A DNA stretch of 10,087 bases from contig CADCWB010000225.1 of assembly GCA_902806295.1 (NCBI GenBank), positions 1 to 10,087 on the forward strand, given 5' to 3'. Positions 1 to 7,200 of the stretch are shown piece by piece. Every line of letters begins with the position of its first letter. The stretch's first letter is position 1. The notes beneath the pieces are model-generated. The model saw nothing but the letters and a program-made list of their open reading frames with translations. It had not been told where the DNA came from and did not search any database. Both the position numbers and the translations under genes were made by a program. The DNA comes from an uncultured Sphingomonas sp. Lineage in GTDB: Bacteria; Pseudomonadota; Alphaproteobacteria; Sphingomonadales; Sphingomonadaceae.

Positions 1-485
1 CAGCAGAGCGGCTCCCCGGTCAGGTCGGTTGCCGGTTCCGGCCGTTCCATGCGGGTGAAGCTCCTCCCCGCAAAGCTGGCCGTTGGTCCACAATAGTAAG
101 AGCAAGCCGAACCTTGGGCACCCAGGGTCACGCCGTCGCCAGTCACGGTCGCGTCGATCCGGCACGCAGCATCACCTTCCGGTATGATCGTCAGCTTGCT
201 CCCGGCACGCTGAACCGTCCCCCGAAGACTGCAGTTCGCGTCTCCTTCGCCGTAGGTCACGAGGCCGGCTGGGCCATCGGCCTCCGCCAGGCACAAGCGA
301 TCCCGACCAACGCCGGCATAGCTGGCGAGTGCAGCAACAGGAGCAATCGAGGGCTCGGCCGCAACATTGTTCGATGACTCCTCGCTTCGACCGCAGCCGG
401 TCAGCAGCAGGCCCGCGAGCAACAGCGCGCCACTCAAAGGTGACAACGGTAACGCCCACGTGCGATCGATTCCGCCATGTCTCAT
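1..485 (-). CDS. Small cysteine-rich lipoprotein (3' end at window edge)
   Basis: This open frame starts at an ATG at 485 and runs off the left edge, giving 161 visible residues. The N-terminus is a lipoprotein signal peptide: a basic start, a hydrophobic stretch at about residues 18-28, and a lipobox LLTGC whose Cys is residue 31. The mature part is small and Gly/Ala-rich with further Cys at 65, 85, 108, 128, 132 and 161, including an ACSYYC segment, so disulfides in the periplasm are plausible. The two bases left at the edge read TG after the Cys-161 codon. A following A would make a TGA stop, and from memory related sphingomonad lipoproteins end in a similar GDPLC-type tail, so the gene probably ends just outside the window. 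No good Shine-Dalgarno precedes the ATG, so the start is uncertain. It is divergent from purF. I cannot assign a function. Confidence 0.75.
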   Translation of the reverse strand, partial: MRHGGIDRTWALPLSPLSGALLLAGLLLTGCGRSEESSNNVAAEPSIAPVAALASYAGVGRDRLCLAEADGPAGLVTYGEGDANCSLRGTVQRAGSKLTIIPEGDAACRIDATVTGDGVTLGAQGSACSYYCGPTASFAGRSFTRMERPEPATDLTGEPLC

Positions 486-637
486 GCGGCTGCGCAGCGG
501 CAGGTTAGAGATTGGCAAGCGCGCGACATGGCGTTGAGATGGCAGCCGCAACCCTATCCAGCAAGGCGCTTCAACTCGTATTCATGCGAGCCGCGACAAA
601 GACGGCGGCTTCCCCTACAGACGGCAATCCAACAGGC

Positions 638-643
638 AGGCGG
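638..643 (+). promoter_or_regulatory. Ribosome-binding site deciding the purF start
   Basis: AGGCGG lies 9 bases before the ATG at 653 and matches the AGGAGG consensus at five of six positions. It supports starting PurF at 653 rather than at the in-frame TTG at 512. Starting at 653 places the catalytic Cys at residue 16, after a short propeptide. Confidence 0.6.
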
Positions 644-652
644 TGGGCACCC

Positions 653-2104
653 ATGCTGACGACCAATCCGTTCGACGACGATAAGCTGCGCGAAGAGTGC
701 GGCGTGTTCGGCATCTGGAATGCGGAGGCTGCCGCCAGCTTCGTTGCGTTGGGCCTGCATGCCCTGCAGCACCGCGGTCAGGAGGCTGCCGGAATCACCA
801 GCTTCGATGGGATCAGTTTCCACTCACACCGGGCGCAGGGTCATGTTGCGGGCAATTTCGACAAGGACGAGGTCATTCGCGCGCTGCCCGGCCGGACCTC
901 CATCGGCCATGTGCGTTATTCTACCACCGGCTCGTCGGCGCTGCGCAACGTCCAGCCCTTGTTCGCCGAACTGGCCGAGGGCGGGTTCGCCATCGCTCAC
1001 AATGGCAACCTGTCCAACGCGATGAAGCTTCGCCGCACGCTGAATCGCCGCGGCTCCATTTTTCAATCCACCAGCGACACCGAGGTGATCATCCACCTGG
1101 TCGCGACTTCGTCCCACGCCGAGCCGCTCGACAAGATCGTCGATGCGCTTGGCCAGGTTGAGGGCGCCTACTCGCTGCTGATGCTGACCGAGGTCGGCCT
1201 GGTTGCCTGCCGCGATCCGCTGGGCATCCGTCCGCTCGTGATGGGACGCCTTGGCGAGTCGATCATCTTCGCGTCCGAAACGGTTGCGCTGGACGTGATC
1301 GGTGCCCGCTACGAGCGGGACGTCGGCCCCGGCGAAATGCTGATCGTCAACGAGAACGGCATTCGCAGCTTTCGCCCGTTCGCCTCCACCCGGCCGCGGC
1401 CGTGCATTTTCGAGCATGTCTATTTCAGCCGGCCCGACAGCGTGGTCGACGGCATTTCCGTCTACGAAGCCCGCAAGAACATCGGCGCGGTGCTCGCCCG
1501 CGAGTCGCCGGTCGAGGCCGACCTGGTCGTGCCGGTGCCGGACAGCGGCGTGCCGGCTGCGATCGGCTATAGCCAGGCGTCGGGTCAGCCGTTCGAGCTC
1601 GGCATCATCCGCTCTCACTATGTCGGCCGGACGTTCATCCAGCCGAACCAGGAAGTACGGCATCTGGGGGTCAAGCTGAAGCACAACGCGAACAGCGCCC
1701 TGATCAAGGGCAAGCGGGTAGTCCTGGTCGACGACTCAATCGTTCGCGGCACGACCAGCCTGAAGATCGTGCAGATGATGCGCGATGCCGGCGCGGCCGA
1801 GGTCCACATGCGGATCGCCTCGCCCCCGACCCGGCATAGCTGTTTCTACGGCGTCGACACACCGGAACGGGCCAAGCTGCTGGCGGCACAGATGGATGTC
1901 GAGGCAATGGCCAAGTATATCAATGCCGACAGCCTAGCGTTCATCTCCATCGATGGGCTTTACCAGGCGCTCGGCGACATCCGCAGCGCTGAAGCCCCGC
2001 AGCGCTGCGATGCGTGCTTCACCGGCGATTACCCGACCCGGCTGACCGACCTGGTGGAGAAGGAAACCGGCAAGGCCGGCTTGCAGTTGGTCGCGAGCCG
2101 ATAG
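653..2104 (+). CDS. purF: Amidophosphoribosyltransferase PurF
   Basis: This enzyme makes 5-phosphoribosylamine from PRPP and glutamine, the committed first step of cytosolic de novo purine synthesis. The protein is 483 residues, normal for the family. The N-terminal Ntn-type glutaminase domain has Cys16 in EECGVFGI, preceded by a 15-residue propeptide that should be removed to expose it. Other glutaminase landmarks are R88 in HVRYSTTG, N117-G118 in HNGNLSN and D142 in STSDTE. The C-terminal phosphoribosyltransferase domain carries the PRPP loop VLVDDSIVRGTTS at about 357-369. Cys251, Cys397, Cys452 and Cys455 (the last two in CDAC) match the four ligands of the 4Fe-4S cluster of Bacillus-type PurF, so this should be an iron-sulfur form. 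The frame stays open upstream to a TTG at 512, but those 47 residues look non-coding. The SDR gene follows after 35 bases, likely in the same transcript. Confidence 0.97.
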   Translation: MLTTNPFDDDKLREECGVFGIWNAEAAASFVALGLHALQHRGQEAAGITSFDGISFHSHRAQGHVAGNFDKDEVIRALPGRTSIGHVRYSTTGSSALRNVQPLFAELAEGGFAIAHNGNLSNAMKLRRTLNRRGSIFQSTSDTEVIIHLVATSSHAEPLDKIVDALGQVEGAYSLLMLTEVGLVACRDPLGIRPLVMGRLGESIIFASETVALDVIGARYERDVGPGEMLIVNENGIRSFRPFASTRPRPCIFEHVYFSRPDSVVDGISVYEARKNIGAVLARESPVEADLVVPVPDSGVPAAIGYSQASGQPFELGIIRSHYVGRTFIQPNQEVRHLGVKLKHNANSALIKGKRVVLVDDSIVRGTTSLKIVQMMRDAGAAEVHMRIASPPTRHSCFYGVDTPERAKLLAAQMDVEAMAKYINADSLAFISIDGLYQALGDIRSAEAPQRCDACFTGDYPTRLTDLVEKETGKAGLQLVASR

Positions 2105-2139
2105 CCACCGGAGGGTGACAGGTCGGCGGTCGCACTCTA

Positions 2140-2856
2140 GTGGCCGCCCCGATGATCGACCTGTCGAACAAGATCGCGCTCGTCACTGGCGCCTCCCGAG
2201 GCATCGGCGCGGCCACAGCGGAAGTGCTCGCGAACGCTGGCGCGCACGTCATTCTGGTGGCGCGCTCGACCAAGGCGTTGGAAGACGTCGAGGATCGCAT
2301 TCACGCGGCGGGCGGCACCGCCACCATCGCCCCGCTCGACCTCACGGATGGCGAGAGCATCTCCCGGCTGGCGACCGCAGTGGCGGAGCGCTGGGGCCGG
2401 CTCGACCTGCTGATGCTCAACGCGGCCATGCTGGGCAGCCTGACGCCGGTCGAGCATATCGACGCCAAGGAGTATAGTCGCATCCTATCGATCAACCTGC
2501 TTGCCCCGCAGGCCCTGCTCGCCACCTTCGACCCGCTGCTGAAGCGATCCGAGCAGGCCGAAGTGATCGGCGTCACCAGTTCCGTCGGACGAGAGCCGCG
2601 AGCATTCTGGGGCGCTTACGGCTCGAGCAAGGCGGCGCTGGAGACTCTGCTCGGCGCCTATGCCGACGAGACCGCCTACACCGGCAAGTTGCGAGTCACG
2701 ATCCTCGATCCGGGCGCGACCCGGACGCGGATGCGTGCACTGGCCTTTCCAGGGGAGGAGCCGGATCAGGTGAAGCCGCCGGAGGTCGTTGCCGAGCGCC
2801 TGCTGGAGCTGCTTGGCGAAGAGCGCGAGACCGGGGCCAGGTTCCGCGTCGACTAG
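2140..2856 (+). CDS. Short-chain dehydrogenase/reductase (SDR)
   Basis: This is a classical SDR of 238 residues, a cytosolic NAD(P)(H)-dependent oxidoreductase with unknown substrate. The cofactor motif TGASRGIG lies at 16-23. An Arg in the VAR segment after the second strand (R42) would fit an NADP preference. LNAA at 93-96 stands for the usual NNAG, and the conserved Asn is N119. The catalytic set is Ser147 or Ser148 in VTSSVG, Tyr160 and Lys164 in YGSSK, and a PG turn sits at 191-192. The start is ambiguous: GTG at 2140 or ATG at 2152 (then 234 residues). Neither has a clear ribosome-binding site, while a GGAGG at 2110-2114 is too far from both. The gene follows purF closely, a pairing I recall from other alphaproteobacteria, but the sequence does not show a purine-related role. 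It converges with the cfa-type gene across 27 bases that hold no obvious terminator hairpin. Confidence 0.93.
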   Translation: MAAPMIDLSNKIALVTGASRGIGAATAEVLANAGAHVILVARSTKALEDVEDRIHAAGGTATIAPLDLTDGESISRLATAVAERWGRLDLLMLNAAMLGSLTPVEHIDAKEYSRILSINLLAPQALLATFDPLLKRSEQAEVIGVTSSVGREPRAFWGAYGSSKAALETLLGAYADETAYTGKLRVTILDPGATRTRMRALAFPGEEPDQVKPPEVVAERLLELLGEERETGARFRVD

Positions 2857-2883
2857 CCGCTACTCACAAAGGTAATTCGCTCT

Positions 2884-4140
2884 TCAGCCTGCCGGGCCAC
2901 TCTTCACCAAGGTGACCTGCGCGACATCGATGCCGCCGCCGCGGAAACCGCCTTCGCAGTACATCAGATAATAGCGCCAGAGGCGGTGAAAGGCCTCGCC
3001 GAAGTCGGGCAACCGGCCTTGCGCGACTGCCGCATCGTAGCGCTCGCGCCAGAGGCGAAGTGTTTCGGCATAATCGGAGCCGAAGCCCTCCCGGTCTTGC
3101 CAGCTGAGGCCCCGCTCGGCGGCCAGGGTGGCGAAACCGGGCTCGTGGATCAGCATGCCGCCCGGGAAGATGTAGGCCTGGATGAAATCGGCCGACGCCG
3201 CATAGCGGTCGAACAACTCGGGCTGAATGCTGATCAGCTGCAGCGCCGCTCGGCCACCCGGCGCCAGCGATCGCGCGATCGTATCGAGGTAGGCGCCCCA
3301 CCAACGCTGGCCTACCGCTTCGACCATCTCGACCGACGCAACGGCATCGAAGGTCTCGCGCACGTCGCGATAGTCCTGCAGCCGTATCTCGATCCGGTCG
3401 GACAAACCCTCCTCGGCAATCCGCTGCTCGGCCCACCCCTTCTGCTCGGTCGAAAGGGTAAGGCCGGTGACGTGCGCGCCGCGCTTGGCTGCCTCAATCG
3501 CGAGCATACCCCAGCCGCAGCCGATCTCCAGCAGGCGATCACCGGGCTTGAGGTCTAGGCGATCGAGCAACAGCGCGACCTTGCGCTCCTGAGCCATGAC
3601 GAGATCGTCGCCCGGGGCGAAGCGACCCGAGGAATAGGTCATCGTCCGGTCGAGCCAGGCTGTGTAGAAGTCATTGCCGAGGTCATAATGGGCCGCGATG
3701 TTGTCGCGCGCCTGGGCCGGAGCATTGTCGCGCCACTGGTGGGCGAGCCAGCTCATCAGGCGAAAAGGCCCCTTGGCGCGGGCCGCTCCGCCCAGGCTCA
3801 CGGCATTGCGCATGAACAGGTCGAACAATGGCACCGGGTCGGGCGAGGACCATTCGCCGCGCTCCCACGCCTTGTACCAGCCGACGCTGCCCGAGGTGGC
3901 GAGGCGGACCAGGGCCATCCAGCTATGGAGATGGACGATTGGCTCTGGTCCCCGCGCGTGGAAGCCGACGGCGCGGCGCTCGCCATTTGGCAAGGTCCCG
4001 TGGATGCCGCCTTCGCGAAGCCGCCGGTCGAGTTGGTCGACCACGCGGGCAAAAGCGGGCGCAGCCAGGCGGCCGAGCAGACCGCCGCCCGTCGCAAAGC
4101 CCCGGTCGGCCTTTAGCAGATGTTGCCCCCGCGTCGCCAT
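2884..4140 (-). CDS. cfa: Cyclopropane-fatty-acyl-phospholipid synthase family methyltransferase
   Basis: This 418-residue SAM-dependent methyltransferase belongs to the family that adds a methylene bridge, or a related methyl modification, to unsaturated acyl chains of membrane phospholipids. The first 130 or so residues form the N-terminal region of full-length CFA synthases. The family signature HYDLGNDFY lies at 151-159 and the SAM loop LLEIGCGWG at 203-211. E274 in VEMVEAVG matches the active-site Glu239 of E. coli Cfa. A DFIQAYIFPGG block lies at 318-328 and Tyr390-Tyr391 lie in the C-terminal RYYLMYCEGGFR. The bicarbonate-site Cys139 of E. coli is Ser171 here and His266 appears to be Gln301, so this may be a divergent subgroup with another exact product. 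The start ATG at 4140 has AAGAGG six bases upstream, overlapping the photolyase stop, and the intergenic gap is 10 bases. It is therefore almost certainly co-transcribed with phr. Confidence 0.93.
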   Translation of the reverse strand: MATRGQHLLKADRGFATGGGLLGRLAAPAFARVVDQLDRRLREGGIHGTLPNGERRAVGFHARGPEPIVHLHSWMALVRLATSGSVGWYKAWERGEWSSPDPVPLFDLFMRNAVSLGGAARAKGPFRLMSWLAHQWRDNAPAQARDNIAAHYDLGNDFYTAWLDRTMTYSSGRFAPGDDLVMAQERKVALLLDRLDLKPGDRLLEIGCGWGMLAIEAAKRGAHVTGLTLSTEQKGWAEQRIAEEGLSDRIEIRLQDYRDVRETFDAVASVEMVEAVGQRWWGAYLDTIARSLAPGGRAALQLISIQPELFDRYAASADFIQAYIFPGGMLIHEPGFATLAAERGLSWQDREGFGSDYAETLRLWRERYDAAVAQGRLPDFGEAFHRLWRYYLMYCEGGFRGGGIDVAQVTLVKSGPAG

Positions 4141-4150
4141 CCGCAGCCTC

Positions 4151-5512
4151 TTAGCCGGGAGCGCGCGCTTCCCGGAAGGCCTTCAATGCACGTTCGCGGC
4201 CCTCGCGGTGGCCGATTAGCGGTTGCGGGTAGGCTTGAGGGGCAACACCTCTGCCCCACGGGTCGTGAATGTCGGCGTCGGACAGATGCGCCAGTTCCGG
4301 CACCCAGCGGCGGATGTAGTCGGCGGCGCCGAACTTCTCCGACTGAATCAGCGGGGCCATCACGCGGTAGAAGGGCTGGCTGTCGAAGCCGGTGCCGGCG
4401 ATCCACTGCCAGTTCTGGCTGTTGTTGGCGTAGTCGGCGTCGATCAGCGTGTCCCAGAACCATTGCGTTCCGCGCCGCCAGTCGATCAGCAGATGCTTGA
4501 CCAGGAAGCTGGCGGTGATCAGCCGCACTCGGTTGTGCATCCAGCCGGTGATCCACAATTGGCGCATGCCGGCGTCGACGATTGGGTATCCGGTCTGGCC
4601 CTTGGACCAAGCTGCGAAGTCGACCCCGGCCCGTTCGCCGCTGCGATGTGGTAGGCCGTTAGGGCGCTGCTCGCGGCTGCCCATGTCCGGATCGGCGAGA
4701 ATGACGGAACGCGAGAAGTCGCGCCAGGCGAGCTCGCGACGGAACTTGTCGCCGGCACCAGCGGCGAGGCCGTGCCACACCTGTCGCGGGCTGATCTCGC
4801 CGAAGTGGAGGTGAGCCGAAAGGTTCGAGGTGCCGACCTCGGAGGGCAGGTCCCGGCGCTCGGCGTAGTGCTTTACCTCGGCGGCGAAGCGGCTGAGGTG
4901 GGCCAGTGCGCCCGCCTCGCCCGGCTGCCAGACCGAGAACCCCTCGGCCCAGTTCGGCCGGGTCGGCAGCAGCTGCCAGTCTTCCAGCCGTTCGCTGCCC
5001 GGCAGGTGCGCTGGTGCTTCGATCCGCTCCTGAGCCGGCTGCGGCGGTGAGGGCGGCAGGTGACGCTCCAGCGTGCGATAGTAGGGCCCGTAGATCTTGA
5101 ACGCGCCGCCGGAGCCGGAGCGAATTTCGGATGGCTCATGCAGCACATCGCCCCCGTGCAGGGTCAGCGCCGACCCCAGCTCCTCCTCAACCTTGCGCCA
5201 CCAGGGTTCGTAGTGGCGGACGGCGTGAATGGCTCCAGCTTGCGCCTCTTCGGCGACTTGGCGGACTACATCGGCAGATCGCCCGCGCCGCAGGACGAGG
5301 GCGCCGCCGCGTGCCTCCAGCTCGCCCGCCAGAGCGGTGAGGCTATGGTGGAGCCACCAGCGCTGCGCTCCGCCGATCGCCCACTCGCCGGGCGTGTCCT
5401 CATCAAGGACATAGAGCGCCAGCACGGGACCGGCGGCCGCAGCGGCGGCGAAGGCGGGCTGGTCAGTCAAGCGGAGATCCTGGCGAAGCCAGACGAGTTG
5501 AGGTTCGGCCAT
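4151..5512 (-). CDS. phr: Deoxyribodipyrimidine photolyase (class I CPD type)
   Basis: This 453-residue flavoprotein should use blue or near-UV light to split cyclobutane pyrimidine dimers in DNA. The N-terminal alpha/beta antenna-binding domain starts PQLVWLRQDLRLTDQPAF at 4-21. The C-terminal FAD domain shows LSAHLHFGEISP at 231-242, ELAWRDFS at 260-267, TGYPIVDAGMRQL at 307-319, TGWMHNRVR at 322-330 and the IDADYANNSQNWQW region at 357-370. N364 matches the photolyase Asn near FAD N5 (E. coli N378). W368 and W345 match the inner and middle residues of the Trp triad (W382, W359). The outer Trp (W306) aligns with His289 in LPHRSG. The start ATG at 5512 is chosen because the protein begins there like other photolyases. 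The frame extends to 5692 but overlaps the upstream gene with unconvincing sequence. A 61-base gap separates it from the YdjM-like gene, and cfa follows after 10 bases. A cryptochrome-like role is possible but less likely given N364. Confidence 0.94.
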   Translation of the reverse strand: MAEPQLVWLRQDLRLTDQPAFAAAAAAGPVLALYVLDEDTPGEWAIGGAQRWWLHHSLTALAGELEARGGALVLRRGRSADVVRQVAEEAQAGAIHAVRHYEPWWRKVEEELGSALTLHGGDVLHEPSEIRSGSGGAFKIYGPYYRTLERHLPPSPPQPAQERIEAPAHLPGSERLEDWQLLPTRPNWAEGFSVWQPGEAGALAHLSRFAAEVKHYAERRDLPSEVGTSNLSAHLHFGEISPRQVWHGLAAGAGDKFRRELAWRDFSRSVILADPDMGSREQRPNGLPHRSGERAGVDFAAWSKGQTGYPIVDAGMRQLWITGWMHNRVRLITASFLVKHLLIDWRRGTQWFWDTLIDADYANNSQNWQWIAGTGFDSQPFYRVMAPLIQSEKFGAADYIRRWVPELAHLSDADIHDPWGRGVAPQAYPQPLIGHREGRERALKAFREARAPG

Positions 5513-5573
5513 TGCCCTGCTCAACTCCCGAGGGGCGGCCCGGGTGCTAAGCCTTTTGGCGGTATCCGGCGGG

Positions 5574-6533
5574 TCAGGGCTCGAGCGGCACCATAAAGCC
5601 GCCCCGAGGAGCACGACTGCGGATGGCGGAGGGCACGGTGTCGCTGTCGAACGCCCGGTAGTAGCGCTGGTCGGTAAGGTAAGGGCGGCCACCCTCCTCC
5701 ACCACGATCGGCATCCGTGACCAATAAAGGAAGGATCGGACGACTCTCCGCTCCTGCCGTGCGCGAAGGAACCGTGGATCGTCTAGGCGCAGAGGCTCAC
5801 GCTTTGGATCGAGGCGAAGCCCTTGTCGGGGAGAGAAACCGCCGCTCCCCCACTCCGCTGCGCTGCGCCATGCCATGGTGCGTTCCCAGAACAGGAAGGG
5901 TGGAGGGCTGGCGACTACCGTGATCGACTCGATGCCACGTTGCCGGAGTGCCTGGGCCATCGTCCGCTCGGCGTGCGCGCTCCAACCGACGTTGCCGGCG
6001 ATGTAGGCGAGCAGGACCGCGCCCATGATCTGCGCCGGGCGGCCCGCGTGGGTGTGGCCTGCCTTGTACCGCCGGTTGGACCAGACGATTCCAGTCACCA
6101 GAATGATCCAATAAACCCAATCGATGATGAAGATGGCGTCGGCCGAGTACCAGCGGTCGCCGACCGGAGCGAAGAAGGCGACCGCATAGGTAGTCAGCCA
6201 GTCGAGGAACGGGTGGCTGGCGACGGCGAGCAGAACCGCCACGAACAACGGGCCAAGGCGGAATCGCGGGGTCCCCTCCTTGCCGGGGCGCAAACGGTTG
6301 TAGATCCAGAGTAGCGCAACCACGCCTGCGGCCATCAGCGGTACGCCCCACAGCGCGTGGGTTGGGCCGCGATGGAAGGCGATGTAGTCGACCGGCAGGA
6401 ATAGTGGGCCCACCGCGTCGATGTCGGGCGCGTTGGCGCCAAGGATGCAGCCGGCTATCGCCAGCCTGGACGAGCGCTTCAGGCCCATCTGGCCAAGCAG
6501 TGCGCCGGCAAGGCTGTGCGTGAGATTATCCAT
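5574..6533 (-). CDS. YdjM/DUF457-type membrane-bound metal-dependent hydrolase
   Basis: This 319-residue inner-membrane protein resembles the YdjM family (LexA-regulated in E. coli), whose members are predicted hydrolases of unknown substrate. The likely metal ligands stand in family-like motifs: H6 in NLTHSLAG, D37 and D39 in APDID, H54 and H59 in HRGPTHAL, and H107 with D111 in HPFLDWLTTY. Hydrophobic stretches suitable for membrane helices lie near 61-78, 95-113, 136-151 and 168-183. The roughly 130 residues after the last helix form a soluble domain whose function I do not recognise. The start is translationally coupled: its ATG shares one base with the TGA of the upstream aminopropyltransferase-like gene (TGATG), and AGGA lies seven bases before it. 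I see no LexA-type operator nearby. Confidence 0.88.
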   Translation of the reverse strand: MDNLTHSLAGALLGQMGLKRSSRLAIAGCILGANAPDIDAVGPLFLPVDYIAFHRGPTHALWGVPLMAAGVVALLWIYNRLRPGKEGTPRFRLGPLFVAVLLAVASHPFLDWLTTYAVAFFAPVGDRWYSADAIFIIDWVYWIILVTGIVWSNRRYKAGHTHAGRPAQIMGAVLLAYIAGNVGWSAHAERTMAQALRQRGIESITVVASPPPFLFWERTMAWRSAAEWGSGGFSPRQGLRLDPKREPLRLDDPRFLRARQERRVVRSFLYWSRMPIVVEEGGRPYLTDQRYYRAFDSDTVPSAIRSRAPRGGFMVPLEP

Positions 6534-7147
6534 CAGCGAATCCTGGCGAACCAGATGTGGTGGCGGGGACCCTTGCCGTTGGCGCGGGCGCGGACCGCTG
6601 CTTCCTCGACCTGGAAACCGGCGGCGGCGAGGGTGTTGGAGAAGCGTGGGTCCGGCGCCGCGGACCAGACGGCGAGCAGGCTACCGGGCTTCAGCGACGC
6701 CTTGGCCGCATGGAGGCCCACGGGTGAGTAGAGCCGATCGTTCTCCGGCCGGACCAGCGCGTCTGGGCCGTTGTCGACATCCAGCAGGATCGCGTCCCAC
6801 GGCCCGCTCGCCAGTGCGTCCGCCACGTCGCCGAGGTGGATGGAAACGCGGGGGTCGTCCAGACAGCCGCCAGTCAAGTCGGCCATCGGCCCGCGCGCCC
6901 AGTCGACGATCTCCGGCACCAGCTCGGCAACCGTGATCCGCGCATCACCCTGCAAGACCCGCAAAGCAGCCCTGAGGGTAAAGCCCATTCCATAGCCGCC
7001 GATCAGCCAGCGCTGCTTCGGGCGGCTACCGAGGCGAGCCGCGGTCAGCTGGGCGAGCGCCTCCTCCGAGCCGCTCATCCGGGTGGACATGAGCTCGTCG
7101 CGGTTGACCAGGATCATGTGGTCGGCAGCGCGGCGATAGAGCTTCAT
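6533..7147 (-). CDS. Spermidine/spermine synthase-like SAM-fold protein
   Basis: From the first standard start codon (ATG at 7147) the protein has 204 residues. The Rossmann-type methyltransferase fold of aminopropyltransferases is visible: WLIGGYGMGFTLRAAL at 47-62 in place of the usual GGGDGG loop, an acidic cofactor residue E75 in AELVPEI, D107 in HLGDVADAL, and LLDVDNGPDAL at 121-131. The changed glycine loop and short length argue against a true SpeE; it may be a SAM-dependent methyltransferase or an aminopropyl-transferring enzyme on an unknown substrate. The frame is open 5' of 7147, and the 17 codons from a CTG at 7198 read like a family N-terminus (TPRELLATARIPGG), so the real protein may be about 221 residues with a non-standard start. 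The stop overlaps the YdjM-like start by one base, so the two are probably coupled. A repeat doublet lies directly upstream. Confidence 0.85.
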   Translation of the reverse strand: MKLYRRAADHMILVNRDELMSTRMSGSEEALAQLTAARLGSRPKQRWLIGGYGMGFTLRAALRVLQGDARITVAELVPEIVDWARGPMADLTGGCLDDPRVSIHLGDVADALASGPWDAILLDVDNGPDALVRPENDRLYSPVGLHAAKASLKPGSLLAVWSAAPDPRFSNTLAAAGFQVEEAAVRARANGKGPRHHIWFARIR

Positions 7148-7200
7148 CTCCGCGCCGCCCGGAATGCGGGCGGTGGCGAGGAGTTCACGGGGGGTCAGGC

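Noticed and set aside
534..560. Possible purF promoter: TTGAGA and TATCCA
   Set aside because: The spacer is only 15 bases and the -10 match is poor. I saw no convincing promoter for either direction in the divergent 486-652 region.
512..652. Upstream in-frame extension of PurF from a TTG
   Set aside because: The 47 residues are not family-like. The ATG at 653 has a ribosome-binding site and puts the catalytic Cys after a normal short propeptide.
824..1684. 286-codon open frame on the minus strand
   Set aside because: It lies fully inside purF on the opposite strand and shows no recognisable domain.
2857..2883. Shared bidirectional terminator between the SDR and cfa genes
   Set aside because: The 27 bases contain no stem of useful length and no T-run.
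4600..4720. Compensated frameshift in the photolyase, suggested by the unusual GSREQRPNGLPHRSGER stretch
   Set aside because: The other two minus frames give no photolyase-like sequence, and the segment aligns in length with a related subgroup, so substitutions are the simpler explanation.
5513..5576. Possible ECF-type promoter before phr: TGACCC overlapping the upstream stop, TTAGCA about 20 bases later
   Set aside because: The match to the Rhodobacter RpoE consensus is loose and the spacing too long. The gap may simply be intra-operonic.
5513..5692. 60-codon N-terminal extension of the photolyase
   Set aside because: It overlaps the 3' end of the YdjM-like gene and has low-complexity sequence. 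Photolyases begin at the PQLVWLRQDLR segment.
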